Positions 35,805 to 45,097 of a DNA stretch of 64,000 nucleotides are shown piece after piece; within the stretch, counting starts at the first letter, position 1; every line of letters starts with the position of its first letter. The notes beneath the pieces were generated by a model. It had not been told where the DNA came from, ran no database searches, and was given only the letters and a program-made list of their open reading frames with translations. Both the position numbers and the translations under genes were made by a program. The stretch comes from Amycolatopsis azurea DSM 43854 (GTDB lineage Bacteria > Actinomycetota > Actinomycetes > Mycobacteriales > Pseudonocardiaceae), in contig NZ_MUXN01000027.1 of assembly GCF_001995215.1 (NCBI RefSeq), positions 186,001-250,000 on the forward strand. The letters are read 5' to 3'.

Positions 35805-37141
35805 ACCCGCGCACGCGCACGCGCAGGAAGCCGAAACGCGGCGACAACACCGACCACCGCGACAAGAAGAATGAACCCGAACACCACACCGAAGGCCAAG
35901 ACAGGCCTCGCCTCGAGCGCCGCCAGGATCGCGCCGGTCACCGCGACACCCGCCACCGCGCCCACCTGCCGGACCGTGTTGAACAGGCCCGAGGCGCCGC
36001 CCGCCGCGTCCGGGGCCACCGACGCCATCGCGATGGTGGACAGCGGTGACCACGCCAAAGCGTTGGCGGCGCCCAGAAACACCGCTCCCACCGCGATCCA
36101 CCAAGGGTTCAGCTTCAGCACGACCACAAGTCCCATGAGCAGTAAGCTCACCGCGAGCAGGCTCATGCCGAGTATCGCCGGTCGGCGCCCGCCCACCCGG
36201 TCGACCCAGCGACCGGCCGGCGGCGACAGCAGGATCGCGACGACGGCGTCCGGCGCCAGGGCCACAGCGGCTTCGAAAGGGCCGAAACCGCGTTCCTCTT
36301 GGAGATACAGCATGGTGGGGAGCGCCATCGCGAGGACCGTCGCGCCGAGGGACGCCATCGCGATGCTCGCGTTCAGGTATCCGGACGCTCGATAGAGGCG
36401 AAGAGGCGCGAGCGCGTCCGCTCCTTGGCCGAGTTCTCGGAAACAGAAGCCGACGAGCAGCGCGACGGCGATGACAGCTGACGGCACGGAAAGCGTGCTC
36501 CACGACAGCAGAGCCCAAACGAGCAGAGTCAGACCCGCCGTGCTCAGCGTGGCGCCGAGCAGGTCGAACCGTGCGACACCGCCCGGACTCCCCGGGATGA
36601 GGCGGATTCCCATGACGATGGCGATGCCGCAGACGGGAACGTTGACCAGGAAGATCCAGCGCCAGTCGAAGCTCGCCGTCAGCAGCCCGCCCAGGATCGG
36701 TCCGAGCAAGGTCGCCGCGGCGGCGACGGAACCCCAGATCCCGAACGCGCGACCCCGCTCGTCCTCGGCGAACAGCCGCCGGATCAGCGTGAGCGGTTGC
36801 GGGGACATCGCGGCCGCCGCCAGGCCTTGCAGGATCCTGAAGACGATCAGCCATTCGATCGACGACGCGAGCCCGCACAGCGCGGAGGACACCGCGAAGC
36901 CCGCCATCCCGAGCAGGTAGACGCGCTTCGGATCGAAGAGATCGCCGAGCCGCCCGGCGACCAGCAGCGGGACCGAGAACGCGAGCAGATAGCCCGCCGT
37001 CACCCAGAACAGCGCGGCGACGCCCCCACCGAGATCGGCTTGGATCCTCGGACTCGCCACGGCGACGATCGTCGTGTCGAGCAGGAGCACGAAGAATCCG
37101 GCGAGCAGCGCGACAAGGCCACCCCATTTGGAAGAAGTCAC
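35798..37141 (-). CDS. MFS drug exporter (DHA2-like)
   Basis: A 447-residue, 14-helix-type transporter: LDTTIVAVASPRIQADLGGG at helix 1, GRLGDLFDPKRVYLLGM after helix 2 and LLGPILGGLLTASFDWRWIFLVNVPVC as motif C. A GTG at 37141 (or 37144) follows GGGAGGAG at a good distance; a longer frame to 37174 was rejected. The last codons run into a palindromic repeat arm. No regulator is adjacent, so its inducer and substrate are unknown. Confidence 0.84.
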   Translation of the reverse strand: MTSSKWGGLVALLAGFFVLLLDTTIVAVASPRIQADLGGGVAALFWVTAGYLLAFSVPLLVAGRLGDLFDPKRVYLLGMAGFAVSSALCGLASSIEWLIVFRILQGLAAAAMSPQPLTLIRRLFAEDERGRAFGIWGSVAAAATLLGPILGGLLTASFDWRWIFLVNVPVCGIAIVMGIRLIPGSPGGVARFDLLGATLSTAGLTLLVWALLSWSTLSVPSAVIAVALLVGFCFRELGQGADALAPLRLYRASGYLNASIAMASLGATVLAMALPTMLYLQEERGFGPFEAAVALAPDAVVAILLSPPAGRWVDRVGGRRPAILGMSLLAVSLLLMGLVVVLKLNPWWIAVGAVFLGAANALAWSPLSTIAMASVAPDAAGGASGLFNTVRQVGAVAGVAVTGAILAALEARPVLAFGVVFGFILLVAVVGVVAAFRLPARARARVS

Positions 37142-37263
37142 CACAGCTCCTCCCAGTGCTCGCACAACGATCACGATAGGGCCACGGGTGCCCTCCGTCG
37201 TAACAAGGGCCGCTCACCTCGCGAGTTGTAAGCCGACGGCTTCGGCACGCGAAGGAGACGCTC

Positions 37264-38022
37264 TTGAACCGGGCGGGTTCTGTGTGGTTCTGGTCCTTGC
37301 TCGGCGCCTTCATCGCCGCCGCCCTCGGCACCGCGATCAATTTCGCGACCGACCTCAAGACCAATTTCCTCGCTTGGGGTCTCGTCGTCGCGTTCACCGT
37401 CGCGACCGGGCTGATCAGCGGAATCTCGCAGGTCCTCAGCCGCCGCGGCGGTGACGGCGCGCAGTCCGCCGGTACGACGAACGTCTACAACGTCCACCAC
37501 TCACAGGTCAACGTCTGGCTGGTGTTCCTGATCCTGGGCGTCTCGGGTTCGTTGCTGGCGGCCATTTTCGTGGGCGTTCACTTCGCCGGTTCCCTTCAGA
37601 CCGCCGGCACGCCATTCCCCGCCGTGACCGAACCACGTCCGGCACCTCCGCCATCGTCGACGACCACCACGCTCCCCGTCCCCACCACGACGTCCACCGT
37701 GCCCCGGGCCGCCACGAACGAGGACATCGCCATGTTCGTCACCGGCTATTACCGGCTGATGCCGGACACCAAGGCGGGCTGGCCGCTCATCGGGCCGAAT
37801 CTCCAGCGCCGCGGGCTGAGCGATTACGAAGCCCATTGGGGCCGGATCAGCGCGGTGGACGTCCACAGCGCGACGGCCACCTCCGCGAAGACCGTCCGGG
37901 TCCGCATCACGCTGCACTACCGCGACGGCCGCCCCTCCCCCACGGAAGCCCACGAGCTGACAGTCGTTTCCCAAGACGGTCGCCTCTGCATCGACGCCGA
38001 CACCCTGCTCAGCCCGAAATAG
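37264..38022 (+). CDS. membrane-anchored protein of unknown function
   Basis: A 252-residue protein with three hydrophobic helices near residues 8-28, 37-57 and 83-107, then a Pro/Ser/Thr-rich spacer (about 120-145, rich in TTT and PVP) and a C-terminal globular domain of about 100 residues that probably lies outside the membrane (EDIAMFVTGYYRLMPDTKAGWPLIG ...). The domain resembles the NTF2-like extracytoplasmic domains found at the end of actinobacterial membrane proteins and kinases. TTG start with AAGGAG upstream. No family firmly recognised. Confidence 0.65.
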   Translation: MNRAGSVWFWSLLGAFIAAALGTAINFATDLKTNFLAWGLVVAFTVATGLISGISQVLSRRGGDGAQSAGTTNVYNVHHSQVNVWLVFLILGVSGSLLAAIFVGVHFAGSLQTAGTPFPAVTEPRPAPPPSSTTTTLPVPTTTSTVPRAATNEDIAMFVTGYYRLMPDTKAGWPLIGPNLQRRGLSDYEAHWGRISAVDVHSATATSAKTVRVRITLHYRDGRPSPTEAHELTVVSQDGRLCIDADTLLSPK

Positions 38023-38062
38023 CGATCGCGATCGGGACGAACGCCGCCTAAAGTCCCCGTTC

Positions 38063-38617
38063 ATGACCGCTCTTCCGCGCGGCGGCCGCCCCGCCGAGGC
38101 CTTGTCAGCCGTCGAAGCGACCATCGACGCCCGCTGGCACCTGTTCCTCGCGGAATACGGCGTCTCCGCCGGCGCCAAGGAAGAAACCGACCTCGCCGAA
38201 ATGGTCGTCGCGGACACCTCCGCGTTCGCATGGCGAGTGGTCGACGCCGCCTTGGACAGGCTGTCCTGCGACCGCTGCGGCAACCGGCTCGGCGCGGGCC
38301 CCGCCGGCTGCGAAAGATGCGATCAGGCCAACGGTTTCCGGTTCGCGGCCATCGAGACCGACCGGCACGCGACACCGCCGGGTACCGAGCACGGGCTCCG
38401 CGTCGCCACCGCCGTCGCCCGCACCCGGCACCGCTACGGAGCGCGGGCCAGGTGCGGCTTCGAACTCGGGCTTCCCGGCCTCCTCGAAGGTGAACTGCCC
38501 AGTACGGCCCAAGCGCAGGCGTACCGGGCAGCGATCAACAAGCTCACCGAAGAGGAATGCGAACGCGTGACCTCCTTCGAAGAGGTCGCCGAGGTCAGTA
38601 GTCGTCGCGTCCGGTGA
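38063..38617 (+). CDS. hypothetical protein with a possible zinc ribbon
   Basis: A 184-residue soluble protein. A CDRCGNRLGAGPAGCERCD stretch near residue 73 has two CxxC pairs 11 residues apart, enough for a small zinc ribbon. The rest is helical and rich in Ala/Arg. A TAAAGT box eight bases before the ATG suggests a leaderless transcript. The 3' end overlaps the convergent gene by 23 bases. Function unknown. Confidence 0.6.
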   Translation: MTALPRGGRPAEALSAVEATIDARWHLFLAEYGVSAGAKEETDLAEMVVADTSAFAWRVVDAALDRLSCDRCGNRLGAGPAGCERCDQANGFRFAAIETDRHATPPGTEHGLRVATAVARTRHRYGARARCGFELGLPGLLEGELPSTAQAQAYRAAINKLTEEECERVTSFEEVAEVSSRRVR

Positions 38618-38999
38618 ACTGCTGTTCCAGCAGCTCCGCCGATCCCGCGACCAGTTCGAGCGGATCGGTGAACTCGTTGATGTCGAGGTTCACCAGCGGC
38701 AGGGAATGACGCAGCACCAGGTGGTCGCCCATCACCACCAGTCCCCCGACGACGATCGTGTTGCCGATCTCGGTCAGCACGGTCGCCAGGTCGACCTCGT
38801 CGACCCGCGCGAACGGCGTCGCGATCTGCACCCAGTCCTCGCGGCGGTCGAAGATCTCCCGAGCGATGACCACTGTCTGGGCCCGCTCTTCGTAATCGTC
38901 GTCGCCGTAGGACAACCGGATGCGAACTTCGTCCGGTTCGTCCTTTACCACCCGATATTCGTGCCGTACGAACGCGACCAGATCGGCCCATTCCGCCAT
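38595..38999 (-). CDS. hypothetical protein, YbjN/secretion-chaperone-like fold
   Basis: A 134-residue protein with an alternating helix-strand order (VAFVRHEYRVVKDEPDEVRIRLSYGDDDYEERAQTVVIAREIF ... VGGLVVMGDHLVLRHSLPLVNLDINEF) recalling YbjN-type or type III secretion chaperone-like proteins. This is a fold guess only. GGGAG lies 9 bases before the ATG. Convergent with the zinc-ribbon protein. Confidence 0.6.
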   Translation of the reverse strand: MAEWADLVAFVRHEYRVVKDEPDEVRIRLSYGDDDYEERAQTVVIAREIFDRREDWVQIATPFARVDEVDLATVLTEIGNTIVVGGLVVMGDHLVLRHSLPLVNLDINEFTDPLELVAGSAELLEQQFTGRDDY

Positions 39000-39249
39000 G
39001 AATTCAGTCTCCCTCGCAGTCGAAGATCAAGACTAGCGACTACCCGGGTGGAGAAGCCGGGCACGGCCCGACATCACCCGGACAGCGGCGGTCCGTACGT
39101 GTACCGATACCGAAAATTTAGCCCCGTTGAGTGAACGGCCCTGACATGACCGAATCACCGGACCTTATCAGCGCCGCCCGAGCGCCGCGCTCGTCTCTCT
39201 TCGATCTTGTTGTAGTCTCCTCCGGCATCTTTTCGACAGGGGAGAAAAT

Positions 39250-39891
39250 GTGACGAAAAACGACCACGTCGAGTCCGAAACCGACAGAAACAAGAACGTC
39301 AAATCCTCGGATCCGACAGTGACCGCGGCGCTCGTCACTCGGCGCGGGGCGATTTTGGTGGCCGTGATCACCGCGGTGATAGGTCTGGTGAGCGCGGTGG
39401 TCGTGGCACTCATCAACACCAGTGCGCAGCCGGCGAAGGGCGCCGACAACCGAAGTCTCCCCTCGACGTCCGCGCCATCTTCGCAAGCCACCACCGGCGT
39501 GCCACAACAGCAGAGCACGCCTGGCGACACGGTCCCCGAGCAGGTGAAACTCGATGCCGGCACGGGGGTCGACCTCGACGCTCCCGGCGCCGGCCCGGTC
39601 TCCGCGTCGGGCCCCAACGGCGACGTCGACCTCTACTACGACGGCGGCAACTTGACGTCCAACCGAAAAGGCCTGTTCTACTATTACGGGACCGAACAAG
39701 AAGCCAAGGCGCAGTGCCCGAAGATCGTCTCCGAGGGAAAGGGAACGGTTCCCGGACCGCAGGTGATATTCGCCGGTGGCCAACAGTGCCTGAGGACGTC
39801 CAAGGGGACGGCCGGCTGGATCAGCGTGAACGACGTCAAGATCGACGACAATTCCGGCTACATGGTGCTCAACTACAAATTGTTCCGCTGA
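39250..39891 (+). CDS. single-pass membrane protein of unknown function
   Basis: A 213-residue protein: a charged 30-residue cytoplasmic start, one membrane helix (GAILVAVITAVIGLVSAVVVALI), a Ser/Thr/Gln-rich spacer and a C-terminal extracytoplasmic domain with two cysteines (KAQCPKIV and GGQQCLRTSKG) that may pair. The C-terminal end (GTAGWISVNDVKIDDNSGYMVLNYKLF) looks like beta-strands of a small secreted domain. GTG start with GGGGAG upstream. The 250 bases before it hold only its promoter and no gene. Function unknown. Confidence 0.65.
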   Translation: MTKNDHVESETDRNKNVKSSDPTVTAALVTRRGAILVAVITAVIGLVSAVVVALINTSAQPAKGADNRSLPSTSAPSSQATTGVPQQQSTPGDTVPEQVKLDAGTGVDLDAPGAGPVSASGPNGDVDLYYDGGNLTSNRKGLFYYYGTEQEAKAQCPKIVSEGKGTVPGPQVIFAGGQQCLRTSKGTAGWISVNDVKIDDNSGYMVLNYKLFR

Positions 39892-39896
39892 CAGGT

Positions 39897-39949
39897 GTCG
39901 CGAAAGCCACTTTAAGGACACCTGATGTCCTGAAAGTGGCTTTCGCGAC
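39897..39949. terminator. 24-bp hairpin between convergent genes (AAAGCCACTTT family)
   Basis: GTCGCGAAAGCCACTTT and AGGACA pair with TGTCCT and AAAGTGGCTTTCGCGAC (one mismatch, 5-base loop). It lies 6 bases after the membrane-protein gene and 25 bases from the end of the GH2 gene, so it can terminate both strands. The same core recurs at 62.13 kb. Confidence 0.75.
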
Positions 39950-39973
39950 GTCCGAACACGCAAGCCCCGGAGG

Positions 39974-42900
39974 TCAGCCGCCGGTCGGCAACCCCGCCCG
40001 CGCTTCCTGCGAGGTCAGAGGCCGCAGCGACAGCGTGTACTCGTACGTGCGGTCCTGCTGGACCTGACTGCGTTCCCGCACCGGGTTGGGCGTGTCCCCG
40101 ACCCCGGTCACCGCGTGGCTCGCGTGCAGCGTGAACCAGCCCTTGTTGCGCTGCAACTGGAACGGGTACGCCGCCCGGTCGAGATCGTCGAACCGGGTCA
40201 CGCTGACGTCGTTCGCTCCCCCGACCAGCAGGCCGCCGGTCCGGCCGTCGGTGAGCAGCGCCCACCGGCTGTCGGTGTGGTTGCCGTGGTCCTGCGGCCG
40301 GTGGTATTCGACGTACTGCTCGTCCACCGTGCTCGACTGGACGCCGATCGGTGTGCCGTCCTTGCGGTCGACGTAGCTCTCAGCCTTCCGCCCGTACCAG
40401 GCGAAGCGGTCGTACCTGTCCGGCACCGCCAGCGAGACACCGATCCTGGGCAGGTACGGCAGAGTGCGCACACTCCCCTGCGGAGCGACGCGGTTCCCGA
40501 GGCTCAGCGTCCCGGTCCTGTCGACGGTGTAGGTCATCGTCTGGTCGAACCACGCCCCGGTGACGTCCGGCGCCGCGACCCGGCTGTCCACGATCACCCG
40601 GACGCCGCGCGTCCCGTCCTTCTCGACCCGGACGCCCGTGACCGTGGTCTTCAACCGGTCCAGGCCGGCCTTGCGCCAGTCCTCACCCTCGGCCCGGCCC
40701 CAGGCGAAGGTCTCGTTGCTGATCGGTGCCCGCCACGCGTCGAGCTTCGGCCCTCCGGTGAGCAGTTCCTTGCCCTGATGCCGGATCGACGTCAACGCAC
40801 CGCTGGCTTTGTCCACTTTGTACACGACCCCGGCGGCCGACGCGGTCACCGATCCCGTGTCCTCGACGACGTCGACGGACTTCCCGCCGAGCGGGGTCCG
40901 GTCCAGGCCCGGAATCCGCTTACCGCCCAGGGAGAACTGGTCGTGCGCCAGGACGTGCCCCTTGGCGAGCATGGGCTCGTTCCGGGTCGTCACCGCTTCG
41001 ACGGTGAGGAACCGCTCGCGGTCCGCCTGGTTCGGCGGCACCGGCAGAGAGACCTGCCCGGTCGATCCGGCCGCGACCTGCAACGGCTGTTCGCCCTGAG
41101 CGACTGTCCGGGAGCCTTCCTGGATCCGCCACCGCAGGTTCAGTTCGTCGGTGCCCTTGAACTGCCGCTCGTTGGTCACCGACAACGCGCCACCGGAGTA
41201 GGCGAACCGGAGCGGCTGGTGCGCCCACGCCATCTGCGCGGTCTCGGGCTGTGCCGACCGGTCCGAACCGATCAGACCGTCCACACCGGACAGACTGGAG
41301 CCGTAGGAAAGATGACTCCCCTGATCCGCCACGCTGTCGAAGTCCAGGGCAAGGACAGCGCCTCCCACCGGAGTGGCACCGGACAGGTCGGCGGCCGACA
41401 GTGGCTTGTCGTAGATGCGGACGTCGTCGACGGCGCCGCGGCCCATCCAGCCGATGCTCGACGGGTCGTTCCACGACGTCTCGAAGTCGCGGCCGATGTT
41501 GACCTCCGCCGACGACGAGTCGATCGCGCCGGTGAACGGCTTGCTCCCGATCTCCTTGCCGTCGAGGTAGAGCCGCAAGGCCGTGCCGTCGTAGGTACCG
41601 CTCACCCGGTGCCAAGTGCCATAGAAATCCGCGGGCACCTTGGCCTGGACCGCCTGCCACGTTCCACTGTGGATGAAGAACTCCAGGGTGTCCTGCGTCT
41701 TCATCTTGAGTGCGTACTGGTGATCGCCCTTGCCGAGGATGCGGAAGTCACCGGTCCACTTCCCGGGCTTCACCCAGGCGTCGAGGGTCAGCGCCTTGCC
41801 GGTGATGTCGAGCTTCCGATCGCGGTAGACCTCGACGAAGTCGTCCAATCCGGACAGTCCGAGCGCCTTGCCTCGATGCCCGTCGACCAGATCCGGCTTG
41901 CCGGTCACGTGTGCCGAGATGGCGTTGCCGGACGAGTCCGGCGTCGTCCGGATCCGTTGCCGGATGTTCTGTTCGGCCCAGTCCCAGATGAATCCGCCCT
42001 GGGTCTGCGGATTCGCCCGGATGGTGTCCCAGAACTCCCGGAAGTTGCCCAGGCTGTTGCCCATCGCGTGCGCGTACTCGCCGAAGATCAGCGGTTTGGT
42101 GGTGCTCTTCGCCTGCTCGGCGAACTTCTCCGGAGACGGATAACGCGGCCCCCAGACGTCGGCGAACGGTGCGTCGCCGTCGGGACTGTTGGACTGGTGG
42201 TAGATCGGCCGGGTCGGCTCGTTCGCCTTCAGCCACTCCGCCAGCGCGAAGTGATGCGCGCCGAGACCTGCCTCGTTTCCGGTGTCCCACAGGAAGACGC
42301 TCGGATGGTTCTTGTCCCGTTCGACCATGCCGATCATGCGGTCGAAGAACGCGTCCCGCCACGCCGGATCGTTCGCCTGGCAGTAACTGGCGCAGTTCTC
42401 GTGGTTGTGCGTCTCGATGTCGATCTCGTCGTCGATCCAGAGCCCGTGCCGGTCGGCCAGTTCGTAAAAGTAGGGGTCAGACGGGTAGTGCGAGGTGCGG
42501 ACGGCGTTGACGTTGAGCTGCTTCATCAGCGCGACGTCGCGTTCCTGCGCGGCGCGGGGCACGTGCCTGCCGTGGTCGGGATCGGTCTCCGCGCGGTTGA
42601 CGCCCTTGAAGAGCACCCGCTTCCCGTTGACCAGCAGCTGTTTGTCGCGGATCTCGATCTCACGGAACCCGACCGTCTCGCTGGTGATGTGCGTGATCCT
42701 GCCGTCGGGCGAGGTCAGCGTGAGGACGGCCGTGTAGAGGTTCGGTGTCTCGTCGGACCACTTCGCGGGGTTTCGGACCGGCAGGCTCAGCGATGTCTTG
42801 CCACCCGCATCGACCTCTCCGCTCGTGGCCGCGACCTCCTTGCCCGCCGTGTCGCGCAGGCTCAGTCCGACGCGGTGCTTGCCCGTCGTCCCGCCGGGTT

Positions 42901-43723
42901 TGGTCGCGACCTCGACGGCGGCCTTGAGCGTGGCGTCGGTGTAAGTCGCATCGAGGTCGGTCGTCAGCCCGACGTCCTGGATGAACGTCCCCGGCGCCGA
43001 GTGCAGGGCCACCGAGCGGAAGATGCCCGAGTAGCGCCACTGGTCGACGTCCTCCAGGTAGGCACCGGCGCTCCAGCGGTGCACCTGCACGGCGATCCGG
43101 TTCGGCCCCGGCCGCAGCACGGACGAGAGGTCGAACTCCGCCGGGGTGTAGCCGCCCTGGTCGTAGCCGACGTACTGCCCGTTCACCCAGACGAAGTAGG
43201 CCGACGTGACCCCGTCGAACCGGAGGAACGTCCTGCGCTTCGTCCAGTCCGCCGGCAGGTCGAAGTCACGGACGTAGGCGCCGGTCGGATTGACGTCACG
43301 CGGGACGCGTGGCGGATCGTCCGGCTGGATCTCGGTGGCGATGTTGCGGAAGATCGGGTGGTCGAGACCATCCGTCTGCCACGTGTGCGGCACGGACACC
43401 TCACGCCAGCTCGACGCGTCGTAGCCGTCGTCGTGGAATCCCGCCGGGACCTGCGACGGGTTGTCCGCCATCGCGATCCGCCATTTGCCGTCGAGCGACC
43501 GGGTGTACGGACTCCGCTCGTCCCGCCGGGCGGCGGCGGACACATCGGCGTATGGGCGAAGGAAGGCGTGCGGTGGCTCCTGTCCTTCCGAAACCTTCCG
43601 TGGATCGTCGAGGTAGGACTGGACGTCGCCGGGCGGTCCCCCGGCCGCGGCGGGTGATCCGGCCGCGACCAGGGAACCGGCGAGAACCGCCAGGACCAGG
43701 ACCATGGGGCGTAAGCGCAGCAC
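39974..43723 (-). CDS. secreted GH2 beta-galactosidase with inserted LamG-like domain
   Basis: A 1249-residue exported glycoside hydrolase. Signal peptide VLRLRPMVLVLAVLAGSLVAAGSPAAAG, sugar-binding and immunoglobulin-like domains (about 50-360), a TIM barrel with acid/base E484 (WDTGNEAGLG) and nucleophile E549 (FGEYAHAMGN), then an inserted LamG/concanavalin-like module (about 600-790: HVTGKPDLVDGHRGKALGLSG to VDDVRIYDKPLS) and the LacZ C-terminal beta-sandwich. The GTG start at 43723 has GGGAGG 9 bases upstream; codon 4 is TTA, the rare bldA codon. Last gene of the arabinose block, so it may act on arabinogalactan-type polymers. Confidence 0.9.
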   Translation of the reverse strand: MLRLRPMVLVLAVLAGSLVAAGSPAAAGGPPGDVQSYLDDPRKVSEGQEPPHAFLRPYADVSAAARRDERSPYTRSLDGKWRIAMADNPSQVPAGFHDDGYDASSWREVSVPHTWQTDGLDHPIFRNIATEIQPDDPPRVPRDVNPTGAYVRDFDLPADWTKRRTFLRFDGVTSAYFVWVNGQYVGYDQGGYTPAEFDLSSVLRPGPNRIAVQVHRWSAGAYLEDVDQWRYSGIFRSVALHSAPGTFIQDVGLTTDLDATYTDATLKAAVEVATKPGGTTGKHRVGLSLRDTAGKEVAATSGEVDAGGKTSLSLPVRNPAKWSDETPNLYTAVLTLTSPDGRITHITSETVGFREIEIRDKQLLVNGKRVLFKGVNRAETDPDHGRHVPRAAQERDVALMKQLNVNAVRTSHYPSDPYFYELADRHGLWIDDEIDIETHNHENCASYCQANDPAWRDAFFDRMIGMVERDKNHPSVFLWDTGNEAGLGAHHFALAEWLKANEPTRPIYHQSNSPDGDAPFADVWGPRYPSPEKFAEQAKSTTKPLIFGEYAHAMGNSLGNFREFWDTIRANPQTQGGFIWDWAEQNIRQRIRTTPDSSGNAISAHVTGKPDLVDGHRGKALGLSGLDDFVEVYRDRKLDITGKALTLDAWVKPGKWTGDFRILGKGDHQYALKMKTQDTLEFFIHSGTWQAVQAKVPADFYGTWHRVSGTYDGTALRLYLDGKEIGSKPFTGAIDSSSAEVNIGRDFETSWNDPSSIGWMGRGAVDDVRIYDKPLSAADLSGATPVGGAVLALDFDSVADQGSHLSYGSSLSGVDGLIGSDRSAQPETAQMAWAHQPLRFAYSGGALSVTNERQFKGTDELNLRWRIQEGSRTVAQGEQPLQVAAGSTGQVSLPVPPNQADRERFLTVEAVTTRNEPMLAKGHVLAHDQFSLGGKRIPGLDRTPLGGKSVDVVEDTGSVTASAAGVVYKVDKASGALTSIRHQGKELLTGGPKLDAWRAPISNETFAWGRAEGEDWRKAGLDRLKTTVTGVRVEKDGTRGVRVIVDSRVAAPDVTGAWFDQTMTYTVDRTGTLSLGNRVAPQGSVRTLPYLPRIGVSLAVPDRYDRFAWYGRKAESYVDRKDGTPIGVQSSTVDEQYVEYHRPQDHGNHTDSRWALLTDGRTGGLLVGGANDVSVTRFDDLDRAAYPFQLQRNKGWFTLHASHAVTGVGDTPNPVRERSQVQQDRTYEYTLSLRPLTSQEARAGLPTGG

Positions 43724-43846
43724 TGCGTTCGACCTCCCAGGGAGTTCAGCTGAGCAGGAAGCTGACAACGTTGACGATCTCGCACCACGACCCCGGGACG
43801 GAAGACCAAGATCCTTCCAAGGTCGTAGGCCGAACAGGTGGCGGAG

Positions 43847-45094
43847 TCAGGCGGCGGTCCGGGCGCGCCGCTTGGTCCAGATGTCGTAGGCGACGGCGGC
43901 CAGCAGCACGAACCCCTTGACCAGGTTCACGCTCTCGGTCGGCGCGCCGATCAGCGACATGCCGTTGTTGATGACGCCCATGATCAGGCCGCCGGTGATC
44001 GCGCCGACCACCTTGCCGACCCCGCCCTGGACGGCGGCGCCGCCGATGAAGGCCGCGGCGATCGCGTCGAGTTCGAACATGTTCCCCGCGGTCGGCCCGG
44101 CCTGGTTGAGCCGTCCGGCGACGATGACGCCGGCGATCGCGGACAGCACGCCCATGTTGACGAAGATCCAGAACGTCACCGCCTTGACCTTCACCCCGGA
44201 CAGCGTCGCCGCCTGGAGGTTCCCGCCGATGGCGTAGATGTGGCGGCCGAACACGGCCCGCGTCGTCACCAGCGAATAGCCGATCACCAGCACGGACAGC
44301 AGGATCAGCACCCAGGGCAGGTTCTTGTACCGCGCCAGCTGGACCACCACGAACAGCACGACGGCGGCCGCCGCGGCGATCTTCAGCAGGAACATCGGGA
44401 ACGGGTCGACCTCCTGCAGGTAGTTCAGGCGCGCCGTCCGCTTGCGCCACTGCGAGAAGATCGCGCCGCCGATCGCCAGGACACCGACCAGCAGGCTGAT
44501 CAGGTCCGCGCCGCCGAGCGGGCCGAGACCGATGTTGCCGAGGTAGCCGCCGGTGAACCCGTTCGCCAGCGTCCGCACCGCGTCCGGGAACGGGCCGATC
44601 CCCTGGTTGCCCAGCACGGTCAGCGTCAGCGCGCGGAAGATCAGCATCCCCGCCAGTGTCACGATGAACGCGGGGATCCCGAAGTATGCGACCCAATAGC
44701 CCTGCCACGCGCCGATCACCGCGCCGACGGCGAGGGTGATCAGCAACGCGAGCGGCCACGCCATCCCGGCGTTCACCATCAGCACGGCCGAGATCGCGCC
44801 GGTCAGCGCCACCACCGAGCCCGCCGACAGGTCGATGTGGCCGGCGATGATGATCAGGATCATGCCGATCGCGAGGATCAGCACGTACGAGTTCTGCACG
44901 ATCAGGTTCGAGATGTTCTGCGGTTCCAGCAGCGCGCCGCCGGTGAGGATCGAGAACAGCACGACGATCAGCGCGAACGCGACGTAGATCCCGCTCTGGC
45001 GCGGGTTGAACGAGATCCGCCGCGGCGCGCGGGGTGGAGCGGCTCCCTTCGGATCGGGGGCGACGGCGATCGTGTCCGCGGAGGCGGTACTCAT
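43847..45094 (-). CDS. mmsB: multiple-sugar ABC transporter permease (MmsB/GguB type)
   Basis: A 415-residue permease with 10-12 helices, of the ribose/xylose branch: the membrane motif AGHIDLSAGSVVALTG, GIPAFIVTLAGMLIFRAL and the C-terminal GGAAVQGGVGKVVGAITGGLIMGVINNGMSL are typical. It pairs with the ATPase 3 bases upstream and the binding protein before that. With the arabinose genes on the same strand, it probably carries L-arabinose, possibly also xylose or galactose. Confidence 0.9.
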   Translation of the reverse strand: MSTASADTIAVAPDPKGAAPPRAPRRISFNPRQSGIYVAFALIVVLFSILTGGALLEPQNISNLIVQNSYVLILAIGMILIIIAGHIDLSAGSVVALTGAISAVLMVNAGMAWPLALLITLAVGAVIGAWQGYWVAYFGIPAFIVTLAGMLIFRALTLTVLGNQGIGPFPDAVRTLANGFTGGYLGNIGLGPLGGADLISLLVGVLAIGGAIFSQWRKRTARLNYLQEVDPFPMFLLKIAAAAAVVLFVVVQLARYKNLPWVLILLSVLVIGYSLVTTRAVFGRHIYAIGGNLQAATLSGVKVKAVTFWIFVNMGVLSAIAGVIVAGRLNQAGPTAGNMFELDAIAAAFIGGAAVQGGVGKVVGAITGGLIMGVINNGMSLIGAPTESVNLVKGFVLLAAVAYDIWTKRRARTAA

Positions 45095-45097
45095 GAC

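Noticed and set aside
40115..43657. A 1180-codon plus-strand open frame opposite the GH2 gene
   Set aside because: The minus strand codes for a protein with signal peptide and catalytic residues; the plus-strand product has no recognisable features.
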